Shown: in pieces, positions 19,365 to 27,503 of the stretch
Numbering within the stretch: the stretch's first letter is position 1
How the letters are laid out: each line of letters starts with the position of its first letter
Source: Dysgonamonadaceae bacterium
GTDB taxonomy: Bacteria > Bacteroidota > Bacteroidia > Bacteroidales > Azobacteroidaceae
Direction: 5' to 3'
Assembly (NCBI GenBank): GCA_031275735.1
Contig: JAISOJ010000009.1
Span: 1 to 64,000, forward strand
DNA: 64,000 nt
The notes under the pieces: generated by a model
Databases searched by the model: none
What the model was told of the DNA's origin: nothing
What the model saw: the letters and a program-made list of their open reading frames with translations, nothing else
Program-made: the position numbers and the translations under genes

Positions 19365-19619
19365 TCAATTTAACTTATTGATGCGCAATGCCAATTTAGA
19401 TTTTAGATTGCCCGCTTTGTTTTTGTGGATAACATTTTTCTTAGCCAATCTATCCAACATAGAACTTACCTTCTTATACAATTCCTGCGCTTCCGCCTTA
19501 TCGGTTGTGTTACGAAGATTTTTTACCGCATTTCTTGCCGTTTTTGCATAATATTTGTTACGCAATCTTCTGGTTAGCGTTTGCCTAATCCTTTTTATAG
19601 ATGATTTATGATTTGCCAT
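19365..19619 (-). CDS. rpsT: 30S ribosomal protein S20 (84 aa)
   Basis: This small basic protein binds 16S rRNA in the 30S body. [14 protein letters not shown], the Lys/Arg-rich helices and the ending [20 protein letters not shown] are the S20 signature, and 84 residues is the family's usual size. It lies 31 nt downstream of tRNA-Glu on the same strand and shares its promoter. A stem-loop with a T run follows. Confidence 0.98.
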   Translation of the reverse strand: MANHKSSIKRIRQTLTRRLRNKYYAKTARNAVKNLRNTTDKAEAQELYKKVSSMLDRLAKKNVIHKNKAGNLKSKLALRINKLN

Positions 19620-19650
19620 CTTCTGTAAATCTAATTAAACGATTTTATAT

Positions 19651-19725
19651 TGGTAGTCCATAGGGGAATCGAACCCCTCTTTCAAGAATGAAAATCTTGC
19701 GTCCTAACCGATAGACGAATGGACC
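19651..19725 (-). tRNA. tRNA-Glu (anticodon UUC)
   Basis: The minus strand from 19725 folds into a cloverleaf. The acceptor GGTCCAT pairs with ATGGACT. The anticodon arm CAAGA-TTTTCAT-TCTTG carries TTC in the loop. The T arm is GGGG-TTCGATT-CCCC, and the 3' CCA is encoded (TACCA at 19655-19651). The 75-nt length including CCA is normal. It leads into rpsT. Confidence 0.97.
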
Positions 19726-19748
19726 GGTCGGTTTTTGTTTAGCGGCTG

Positions 19749-19779
19749 CAAAGATAGAGTTTATTTTTAATTTTACAAA
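19749..19779 (-). promoter_or_regulatory. promoter of tRNA-Glu and rpsT
   Basis: On the minus strand a TTTG (19779-19776) and TATCTTTG (19756-19749) are separated by 19 nt, a near-perfect Bacteroidota vegetative promoter. It lies 24 nt before the tRNA and diverges from the recO promoter. Confidence 0.7.
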
Positions 19780-19808
19780 AAATATGATGAGATTTTTTGT
19801 AAAATTTT

Positions 19809-19816
19809 TATCTTTG
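19809..19816 (+). promoter_or_regulatory. -7 element directly before recO
   Basis: TATCTTTG ends only 5 nt before the recO ATG (19822). If used, transcription would begin at or within a base or two of the start codon, giving a leaderless message. Confidence 0.4.
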
Positions 19817-19821
19817 CCTAC

Positions 19822-20547
19822 ATGTTACACAAAACAAGAGGGATATTTTTATATAATTCAAAATATAGCGATACTTATTCCATCGTTCATATTTTTACGG
19901 AAGAATTTGGTCGAGCGTCTTATTTGCTCGCAAACGCTAAGAGGAAAAAGACCCGTATTCCCCTATCGGTTTTTTATCCTTTATCTGTTTTAGACATGGA
20001 GGTAGAACACCGGAATTTTCAAGATATCCAACGTTTGAAAGAAGTCAAAATACATTTGCCTGTATTTTCGTTATTAAACGATCCGGCAAAGAGCGCCATT
20101 GCTATTTTTCTGGCTGAATTTATCGGCAAAGTAGTCAAAGAAATCGAATCGAATAGACACTTATTCGATTTCATTTTACATTCCATTCAGATTCTTGATT
20201 TGAGCGAAAAAAACTATGCTAATTTTCACTTGGTATTTATGATCCGGCTCAGTCCGTTTCTGGGTTTTTCTCCTGATGCCTCCGGTTATAAAAAAGGAAT
20301 GTTTTTCGATATGCAGAATGGCGTTTTTACCCTTTACAAACCTTCACATATTCATTTTTTGAATCCGGACGAAAGCGAATCCTTTTCGTTGTTATTGCGG
20401 ATGAATTATGAAAATATGATCCTATTTCGCTTTTCGAGGCATGAACGAAAAAACATTATTTATCGTATTTTGGAATACTACCGCCTTCATTTAACTAATT
20501 TTTCCGATCTGAAATCATTGGAAATCCTTCATGAAATTTTCGGATGA
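19822..20547 (+). CDS. recO: DNA repair protein RecO (241 aa)
   Basis: RecO, with RecR and RecF, loads RecA onto SSB-coated single strands. The N-terminal OB fold is recognisable (TRGIFLYNSKYSDTYSIVHIFTEEFGRASYLLANAKRKK), followed by the helical C-terminal domain (LLNDPAKSAIAIFLAEFIGKVV...LFDFILHSIQILD, then FHLVFMIRLSPFLGF). The family's zinc-finger cysteines are absent, as in other Bacteroidota RecO proteins. The ATG is close behind a TATCTTTG element. A strong bidirectional terminator follows. Confidence 0.93.
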   Translation: MLHKTRGIFLYNSKYSDTYSIVHIFTEEFGRASYLLANAKRKKTRIPLSVFYPLSVLDMEVEHRNFQDIQRLKEVKIHLPVFSLLNDPAKSAIAIFLAEFIGKVVKEIESNRHLFDFILHSIQILDLSEKNYANFHLVFMIRLSPFLGFSPDASGYKKGMFFDMQNGVFTLYKPSHIHFLNPDESESFSLLLRMNYENMILFRFSRHERKNIIYRILEYYRLHLTNFSDLKSLEILHEIFG

Positions 20548-20587
20548 ATCTTTCCTTTAAACTCTACCTGGGTAACAAAGATATAGG

Positions 20588-20647
20588 TATTGCAAGGGCG
20601 TATCCACTGATTCGTCTATGAAAATATAACGTCGCCGCCTTGCAATA
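20588..20647. repeat. inverted repeat after recO
   Basis: TATTGCAAGG (20588-20597) and its exact complement CCTTGCAATA (20638-20647) enclose 40 nt. This hairpin lies just before the stronger terminator at 20662-20710 and may be part of the recO 3' end. Confidence 0.4.
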
Positions 20648-20661
20648 TTCTATGGTATAAA

Positions 20662-20710
20662 AAACAAAAAACAGGCAATCTCTTATTTTATAGACGCCTG
20701 TTTTTTGTTT
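20662..20710. terminator. bidirectional rho-independent terminator between recO and the DUF1080 gene
   Basis: AAACAAAAAACAGGC (20662-20676) and its exact complement (20696-20710) form a 15-bp stem around a 19-nt loop. There are T runs on the + strand and A runs giving T on the - strand, so it can stop both converging transcripts. Confidence 0.85.
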
Positions 20711-20732
20711 TTATTAGAATTATTATTTATTT

Positions 20733-21461
20733 TTATTTCAACTCTTTTATCTTAATATTTCGGAACCAGCAGTCGTATCCGTGGTCTTGCAGACCGATAT
20801 AACCTTCGGTAGCAATGCCTGCGATAAATTCGGGCCATTCTTTGAATTTACTCTTTTGCACCATTGCATCCCATTCGGGCGTCCATAAGGTATATTCGCA
20901 AACCAGCACCCCATTTTGCACATGAGTGACATGTCCATCGTAAACCGTTATCACAATAGTGTTCCATTGACAAGCAGGGTTGGCATTTGACGGAAGCGCC
21001 GGAAGCATATCGTAAAGCGAACCCGCAAGGTGGTTGGTTAATCGATTATCACCGGCATTCCAATTATCCAAGACTTGTACTTCGGGCGCGGCAATATAAA
21101 TAGGACGTCCCGGAAATTCCACAATATTGTAGAAGATACCCGAATTACCTGCCGTTTCTATTTTCCAGTCGACGGATAAAACAAAATTCTTGAACTTTTT
21201 AGTAGCAAAAAGAATATCGCCTTCCGACCCTCTTCCTGGTACAGAGCCTTTTTGAACTTTCATGGCTTCGTCGTCGATGACCCAGTTTTTTGCCATTTCG
21301 GTTTTATTACATTGGCGCCATCCATCCATACTTTTGCCGTCGAACAGCAACATCCATCCTTCGCTTTTTTCTTTTTCTGTTAACGTGTTGTTTTTTTGTC
21401 CCATAGCGGTTAATGAACCCAACGCAATGAGAAACGTCAAAAATAATACTTTACTTGTCAT
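20733..21461 (-). CDS. secreted DUF1080 protein, 3-keto-disaccharide hydrolase-like (242 aa)
   Basis: The DUF1080 family has a LamG-like beta-sandwich fold, and several Bacteroides members hydrolyse 3-keto-glycosides. The signal peptide is MTSKVLFLTFLIALGSLTAMG, cut before QKN. The family start EGWMLLFDGKSMDGWRQ, the central FVLSVDWKIETAGNSGIFYNIVE and the terminal GYIGLQDHGYDCWFRNIKIKEL are characteristic, and the length is typical. It lies 33 nt behind the GH95 gene on the same strand. The pair probably forms an operon for glycan breakdown, although 3-keto substrates for a fucosidase partner are not obvious. Confidence 0.88.
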   Translation of the reverse strand: MTSKVLFLTFLIALGSLTAMGQKNNTLTEKEKSEGWMLLFDGKSMDGWRQCNKTEMAKNWVIDDEAMKVQKGSVPGRGSEGDILFATKKFKNFVLSVDWKIETAGNSGIFYNIVEFPGRPIYIAAPEVQVLDNWNAGDNRLTNHLAGSLYDMLPALPSNANPACQWNTIVITVYDGHVTHVQNGVLVCEYTLWTPEWDAMVQKSKFKEWPEFIAGIATEGYIGLQDHGYDCWFRNIKIKELK

Positions 21462-21494
21462 TTCAATAAATTTAAATGTTAAACTTGTTAATAT

Positions 21495-23870
21495 TTATAA
21501 AATAATCTCTAATTGTCCGTTCAAACGGAGTGGTTTAGCCGGATCGACCCTTACTGTAACCGTTTTTTCTTTGTAGCGAACCGGTATTTCTCCTCCTGCC
21601 GGATTGCTTATTTGAGTATATACCAATTCTCCGTCTTTCCATTCCATATCAACCTCATAACCACCTCTTGCACGTAGTCCGGTAATAGAACCGTCTTTCC
21701 AGCTCGTTGCCAAAGCCGGCAGTAAACTGATTTTCCCTGCATGGCTTTGAAGTAATGATTCGGCTACGCCGGCAGAAAAACCGAAAGTACCGTCCGATTG
21801 GTTGGAGCCTCTATTGTGCAGGTTGTTGGCAACTGAATTGGCAACATAAGAATGGATGAATTGGGCTGTTTTATCGCCTCGTTCCAGCCGCGACCACATA
21901 CAAATATCCCATGCGACAGGGAACCCTCCTCGCCCGCGACGGGTATCCATCCAATTGTTAGTGGCTTTTACTAATTCTTTATCGCTTTCCCGATGAAATA
22001 AAATGGATTTGCCTGGGAAAAACGGGAAGTTTGCAGAAAAATTATGTCCTTGCTGACCGCCTTCCCAGTCTTCGATCCATTCTTGTACGAATCCGCGACT
22101 GCTTACTTTATAAGGCGGTAATTTAAGAAGAGCTTCTGCCAATTGTTGACTAAATGCATCATCGATACCCAATATTTTAGCCGCTTCGATACAATGAGGA
22201 AATAATTCGCGTATAATAGCCATATCCATTGTCGGTCCGGGGGATACAAATGCTAATTTTCCGTTGCTATCGATAAACCCATGTTCGGGCGACATAGAGA
22301 ATGGGGTAACAAGATATCCCAAACGAGGATGTTCTTCCAATAAATCCAGTAAGAATTCGGCAGATCCTTTCATCACCGGATAGTATTTCTTTAAAAATTC
22401 AATATTTCCGCTAAAAGCATAATGTTCCCAAATATCTTGACACAACCAAGCGCCGCCTAATGGCCACATGCCGAAACGGGCGGCGTCGACGGGGGCGGTT
22501 CCTCGCCAAAGGTCGATATTATGATGCGTCACCCATCCTTTGCAATCGTAATAAATTTGAGCCGTTTTAGCTCCTGTTTCGGAAATATCTTCCAGCATAT
22601 CAAACAGCGGTTGATGACATTCCGGCAGATTACAAACTTCCGTAGGCCAATAATTCATTTCCGTATTAATATTGATCGTATATTTACTGCCCCAGTTCGG
22701 AGTAATATCTTCGTTCCATATCGCTTGGAGATTGGCCGGCTGGCCTCCTGCCCGGCTGCTCGAAACCAACGCATAACGTCCGAATTGGAAACAAAGCGCT
22801 TCCAGGTTCGTATCTTCCTCTCCGTTTTTCATATCTGCTAAACGCTGATCGATAGGTTTTTCATTTTTTGCAGCATCGCCGACAGTTAAATGCACTCTTC
22901 CCATCAGGTTGTTGAAATCGGCAACATGCGTTTTCCGTAAATCCGTGTATTTTTTACCGGATGCACCGGCTAATACTTGGTCGCATCTTTCGGCCGGATC
23001 GGCGCTAATATCATTGTAGTTTACGTAACTGGTTGCAGCCGATAAAATAAGCGTTACGGCATGGGCGCCTCTGATAGATAAACGAGCATCGCCGGCTTCC
23101 GATTCTCCTCCTTCAGGGAACACATTCACTACTGTCCGGAATTTCAATCCTTCTCCTTCTACTCTTCCTATAAGCCAGTTCTCGGGAAGAGGCCCTTTCC
23201 ATGCTCCATCCATGATAAGTTGGTTGGATTTAGCTGCGACGACGTCTTGGAAATGGCTTTTCAATGCGACGTCCATCGACAGCGATTTCTTCTTATCTGT
23301 TTCAATCCGGACAACCATCACTTTGTCGGGGTATGATGCAAAAACCTCACGAGTATAAGTAATTCCTCCCGAAGTGTAAGTAACCGAAGCAATACCGGTT
23401 TCCATATCCAACGAGCGGCGATAATTGCCGACGGACGTAGTATCTACTTCAGGAAAAGTCAATAAAAGGTCGCCCAAAGGTTGAAAAGCTTGTTGCGCTA
23501 CAGGAATGCCATAAAATTTGGTATCAATTATCTTTTCCGCTTCTTGGAACTGGCCGGCATAAACAAGCGACTTGATTTGTGAAAAATACTTGCCGGCGTC
23601 CGGGTCGTTGTAATCGTGCGGACGTCCCGACCAAAAACTGGATTCGTTGAGTGCGATGCGTTCTTCATACGTTTTCCCGAAAACCATACCTGCCACCAGA
23701 CCATTACCTACCGGCATACCGTCGAGCCATACATCTCCCGGTTTATCGTACCATAAAATCATGTCTTTCTTGAAAGAGGATTTGTTGGGAGAAAAACACG
23801 AGTTACACACAAGAATCGAGAGCAAAGTAAACAAAGTTACATTGATGTAATAGAAAAATTTTGTATTCAT
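21495..23870 (-). CDS. GH95 family alpha-L-fucosidase, probable lipoprotein (791 aa)
   Basis: GH95 enzymes are inverting alpha-L-fucosidases or alpha-L-galactosidases acting on host or plant glycans. The N-terminal domain has WLDGMPVGNGLVAGMVFGKTYEERIALNESSFWSGRPHDYND (about 48-89). The catalytic (alpha/alpha)6 domain contains ININTEMNYWPTEVCNLPECHQPLFDML, with the conserved Asn residues, and FSMSPEHGF, with the presumed catalytic Glu. The C-terminal domain includes LLQSHAGKISLLPAL. The full length fits the family. The N-terminus (hydrophobic segment to Cys25) suggests a lipoprotein, although the lipobox is weak. It is transcribed divergently from the GH38 gene. Confidence 0.93.
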   Translation of the reverse strand: MNTKFFYYINVTLFTLLSILVCNSCFSPNKSSFKKDMILWYDKPGDVWLDGMPVGNGLVAGMVFGKTYEERIALNESSFWSGRPHDYNDPDAGKYFSQIKSLVYAGQFQEAEKIIDTKFYGIPVAQQAFQPLGDLLLTFPEVDTTSVGNYRRSLDMETGIASVTYTSGGITYTREVFASYPDKVMVVRIETDKKKSLSMDVALKSHFQDVVAAKSNQLIMDGAWKGPLPENWLIGRVEGEGLKFRTVVNVFPEGGESEAGDARLSIRGAHAVTLILSAATSYVNYNDISADPAERCDQVLAGASGKKYTDLRKTHVADFNNLMGRVHLTVGDAAKNEKPIDQRLADMKNGEEDTNLEALCFQFGRYALVSSSRAGGQPANLQAIWNEDITPNWGSKYTININTEMNYWPTEVCNLPECHQPLFDMLEDISETGAKTAQIYYDCKGWVTHHNIDLWRGTAPVDAARFGMWPLGGAWLCQDIWEHYAFSGNIEFLKKYYPVMKGSAEFLLDLLEEHPRLGYLVTPFSMSPEHGFIDSNGKLAFVSPGPTMDMAIIRELFPHCIEAAKILGIDDAFSQQLAEALLKLPPYKVSSRGFVQEWIEDWEGGQQGHNFSANFPFFPGKSILFHRESDKELVKATNNWMDTRRGRGGFPVAWDICMWSRLERGDKTAQFIHSYVANSVANNLHNRGSNQSDGTFGFSAGVAESLLQSHAGKISLLPALATSWKDGSITGLRARGGYEVDMEWKDGELVYTQISNPAGGEIPVRYKEKTVTVRVDPAKPLRLNGQLEIIL

Positions 23871-24087
23871 AAGAATTAGATTAAAAATTAGGGTGTAATA
23901 TATAAGCGTAAAGTTAAATAAAGAATTTGGAAAAAAGATAATATTTCGAGCATTTATTTCTGTTTCTTAATGTTTTTTCATATTATTCTACCTGTAATTT
24001 GAGATAATGAAACATTGTTTCTGTTTTTCACGTAAAAATAAACAGGCATTAATGGATTTATTAACCGGAATATTATATGCTGTATAA

Positions 24088-24095
24088 TACATTTG
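24088..24095 (+). promoter_or_regulatory. -7 element of the GH38 gene
   Basis: TACATTTG matches TAnnTTTG, 43 nt before the ATG at 24138. I see no matching element for the divergent GH95 gene in the 267-nt intergenic stretch. Confidence 0.4.
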
Positions 24096-24137
24096 CATTA
24101 TCATTAAAAATCATTGTACTTATAAAATGTTATACCC

Positions 24138-27100
24138 ATGAAAAAAAATCTCATTTGTTTACTATTACTTTTATCTTTTGTTCCTATATTGTACGGTCAA
24201 AAGGAATATAAGGCTTACTTAGTCGCTACCGCCCATTTCGACACTCAATGGAATTGGGATGTAAGGGAATCGATTGATGATTATTTGTACCGCACGATGG
24301 TACAGAATTTTTGGCTCTTTGAACATTTTCCTAATTATGTATTCAATTTCGAAGGAGCTGTCAAATACCATTGGATGAAGGAATACTATCCTGCGGAATA
24401 TGCCAAAGTAAAAGAATACATTAAACAAGGAAGATGGAATGTTACCGGAAGTACATGGGATGCCACAGACCCGAATTTACCTTCTGCCGAATCGTTTTTC
24501 CGGAATATATTGTTGGGGCAGGAATTTTATAAAAAAGAATTCGGATTAAAAACCAACGACATTTACCTTCCCGACTGCTTTGGTTTCGGATATCTCTTGC
24601 CGACTATAGCCGCCCATTCGGGCTTGATAGGTTTTTCCACTCAAAAACTCCAATGGAGGAAAAATCCTTTTTACGGAGAAGAAAAAATGCCTTTTAAGAT
24701 AGGTCTATGGCAAGGGCTTGACGGTTCGCGCATCATGGCGGTTTTAGATGCCGGAGGTTACGGTACGTCTTATTATTACGACCGAGTGGATACCAACAAA
24801 CGCATCATTGACCGTGCCATAGCAGGGCCTAATAATACGGCTTATAGCTATTATGGAGTGGGAGACCGGGGCGGATCGCCTACTTTACCTTCGGTTTATT
24901 CCGTGGAAAAGAGTCTTACCGGCAACGGACCTCTCGAGGTGATCAGCGCTCGTGCAAGCCAGTTGTATGAAGATTATTATCCTTTCGAAAATCATCCGGA
25001 GTTAGAAGTTTTCGACGGGGAACTGTTGATGGATGTCCACGGCGTAGGCTGCTATACTTCGCAGGCAGCTATGAAAGCGTTCAACCGGCGGAATGAACAA
25101 TTGGCGGACGCGGCAGAACGGGCTTCAGTGGCGGCGGAATGGCTCGGCGGAATAGAATATCCGGCGGAAGAACTTCGTGAAAATTGGCAACGTTTCCTTT
25201 GGCACCAGTTCCATGACGATATTACGGGAACCAGTATTCCCCGTTCTTATACTTTTTCGTGGAATGATGAATTGATTGCTCAAACCCGGTTTGCAGAATC
25301 AGTAACAGATGCTGTCGGAGCAATTGGCAGGGCGCTGAATACCCGGGTAAAAGGAATACCTTTGGTCGTTTATAATCCGGTGGCTTACGAGCGGAAAGAT
25401 TTAGTAACAGCCTTTGTCAAAATGGATAAGCAGCCACGAGGAGTTGAAGTTACAGGACCGGAAGGAAAAACGGTTCCGGCGCAACTTTTGTCGTGGGAAA
25501 GCGGACAAGCGGAAATCCTTTTTGCCGCTCAGACAAAGCCCGTCAGTTTTTCCGTATATGAAGTAAATGCCGGAACAAATTCAAAAAGTAAAGCGCTGAA
25601 AGTTTCAGACAATACTTTGGAAAATTCTATTTATAAAATCACATTGGATAAAAACGGCGATATCGGTTCTCTGATTGATAAGCGGCAAAACAGGGAATTA
25701 GTGAAAGAAGGCAAATCTTTCCGGCTTATGGTTTTTACCGACAATGTTTCGACAGCCTATCCTGCATGGGAAATTTTTAAGAAAACCATCGACGGACCCA
25801 ATGTGTCTATTACGGACAATGTTGAAATATCAGTTGCCGAAACAGGACCGATCCGCGCATCGCTCCGGGTGGAACGTACCTATGGCGATTCGACCCGATT
25901 TGTTCAATACATAAGCCTCAGCGAAGGCGCTATGGACGACCGGATCGATATCAGGAGCGAATTGGATTGGGCGGCGAAAAATGCTTTGTTGAAAGCGGAA
26001 TTTCCAACTACTTTGTCGAATGAAAAAGCTTCTTACGATTTGGGACTTGGGTATGTAAAACGAAAAAACAATGTCGAAACGGCTTTTGAGGTATTAGGAC
26101 ATCAATGGGCAGATCTTACTTCAACAGACGATAGTTACGGCATTTCTATCTTGAATGATTCCAAATACGGCTGGGATAAACCGGATAATAATACAATCCG
26201 CTTAACATTGCTTCATACCCCGGATCCGGGCGAACGCTCTTTTCCATACCAAGGACATCAAGACCATGGGCATCATTCGTTCCGTTATGCTATCGTTGCT
26301 CATCCATCTACGGCAACGGATGCTCACACCGCATGGAAAGCCGAATCGTTCAATCAGCCTTTGCTCTCTTTTGCCACCGTCAAACATGCCGGTCGATTAG
26401 GACGTTCTTTTTCTTTCGTCAAAACCAGTACGCCTCAGATTGCTATAAAAGCGCTTAAAAAAGCAGAAGACGGCAATAGTTATGTAATTCGTATTAACGA
26501 GATAAGCGGAGTAAATTACGAGAACGCAGCAATAGAATTTGCTGCATTGATTGAAAATGCCCGCGAATTGAATGGTATCGAAGAAGTGACCGGCGATGTG
26601 AAATTTGAGGGCAATAAAATTATTTTCAGCGGCAAAGCTTTTCAACCTCGGACTTTTAGCGTGAAACTCAAAGATAAAGCTTTGCTTTCAGAACCCGAAA
26701 ACCGTTATGTCGATTTGGAATATACAAATTTAGCATTGACTTCCGACGAATTTAGCAAAACAGGTCATTTCGACCGGAGCGGCAATTCTTTCGCTGCAGA
26801 ACTGATCCCTGACATAATCCATTCCAACAGTATCCGATTCCGGATGAATAACGACCCGTCCATATTCAATTATATCCGCAGCAAGGGCGATACGATTCTT
26901 TTGCCGCCCAATCACGGATTCAATAAATTGTACTTACTGGTCACTTCTTCGGTAGGTGATCGCCGGACGATTTTCAAAGTGGACGACAAAGAATATCCGG
27001 TAAATATATCCTATTATTCGGGCTTTTACGGGCAATGGGCATGGAAAGGCGAAAGCGAAGGCTACCTGAAAGAAGGTTCGATTGCACATATCAGCAACCA

Positions 27101-27368
27101 CAAGCATAGCGCCCAAAAAGGGAATGATTCTTATAATTTCACGTACTTGTATAAAGTATGCCTCGACATCGATAAAAACGCCCGTATGCTTATTTTACCG
27201 CAAGATCCCGGCGTCGCTCTTTTCGCGGCTACTCTAACCGATAATCCTAACGGAGATACAAAAGCGGCTATGGAGATGCGAAAACTCCCTTACATCACAC
27301 GCGAAATTAATTATACAACCGAACCTGTGGCGCCTTTTAGAGATAGAAATGAAAGAAGTCTCTGGTAA
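24138..27368 (+). CDS. secreted GH38 family alpha-mannosidase (1076 aa)
   Basis: GH38 enzymes are retaining, zinc-dependent alpha-mannosidases acting on N-glycan or other mannosides. The signal peptide ends ILYG, cut before Q21. The catalytic domain starts with the zinc-binding AHFDTQWNW (H33, D35). The nucleophile is D146 in LPDCFGFG. The downstream WHQFHDDITGTSIPRSY, with the HD zinc ligands, matches the family. Mannosidase middle-domain and beta-sandwich C-terminal domains follow (about 400-880). The last ~200 residues add an extra carbohydrate-binding-like domain (YNFTYLYKVCLDIDKNARMLILP). Its divergence from the GH95/DUF1080 pair points to a shared glycan substrate. Confidence 0.92.
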   Translation: MKKNLICLLLLLSFVPILYGQKEYKAYLVATAHFDTQWNWDVRESIDDYLYRTMVQNFWLFEHFPNYVFNFEGAVKYHWMKEYYPAEYAKVKEYIKQGRWNVTGSTWDATDPNLPSAESFFRNILLGQEFYKKEFGLKTNDIYLPDCFGFGYLLPTIAAHSGLIGFSTQKLQWRKNPFYGEEKMPFKIGLWQGLDGSRIMAVLDAGGYGTSYYYDRVDTNKRIIDRAIAGPNNTAYSYYGVGDRGGSPTLPSVYSVEKSLTGNGPLEVISARASQLYEDYYPFENHPELEVFDGELLMDVHGVGCYTSQAAMKAFNRRNEQLADAAERASVAAEWLGGIEYPAEELRENWQRFLWHQFHDDITGTSIPRSYTFSWNDELIAQTRFAESVTDAVGAIGRALNTRVKGIPLVVYNPVAYERKDLVTAFVKMDKQPRGVEVTGPEGKTVPAQLLSWESGQAEILFAAQTKPVSFSVYEVNAGTNSKSKALKVSDNTLENSIYKITLDKNGDIGSLIDKRQNRELVKEGKSFRLMVFTDNVSTAYPAWEIFKKTIDGPNVSITDNVEISVAETGPIRASLRVERTYGDSTRFVQYISLSEGAMDDRIDIRSELDWAAKNALLKAEFPTTLSNEKASYDLGLGYVKRKNNVETAFEVLGHQWADLTSTDDSYGISILNDSKYGWDKPDNNTIRLTLLHTPDPGERSFPYQGHQDHGHHSFRYAIVAHPSTATDAHTAWKAESFNQPLLSFATVKHAGRLGRSFSFVKTSTPQIAIKALKKAEDGNSYVIRINEISGVNYENAAIEFAALIENARELNGIEEVTGDVKFEGNKIIFSGKAFQPRTFSVKLKDKALLSEPENRYVDLEYTNLALTSDEFSKTGHFDRSGNSFAAELIPDIIHSNSIRFRMNNDPSIFNYIRSKGDTILLPPNHGFNKLYLLVTSSVGDRRTIFKVDDKEYPVNISYYSGFYGQWAWKGESEGYLKEGSIAHISNHKHSAQKGNDSYNFTYLYKVCLDIDKNARMLILPQDPGVALFAATLTDNPNGDTKAAMEMRKLPYITREINYTTEPVAPFRDRNERSLW

Positions 27369-27392
27369 GTATTTTTAATTGTGAATAATAAA

Positions 27393-27441
27393 GAGCGATG
27401 AAGCATTCGGAAATTTTCAGTTCCGTACAGTTTCATCGCTC
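27393..27441. terminator. inverted repeat between converging GH38 and AAA-nuclease genes
   Basis: GAGCGATGAA (27393-27402) and its exact complement TTCATCGCTC (27432-27441) enclose 29 nt, 24 nt past the GH38 stop. No T run follows on either strand, so the role as terminator is only likely. Confidence 0.4.
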
Positions 27442-27503
27442 CTTACTTACTTACCGTATCGGCTATGATTCAGGGAGAAAAAAGCCTATATCGGTAACAT
27501 CTC

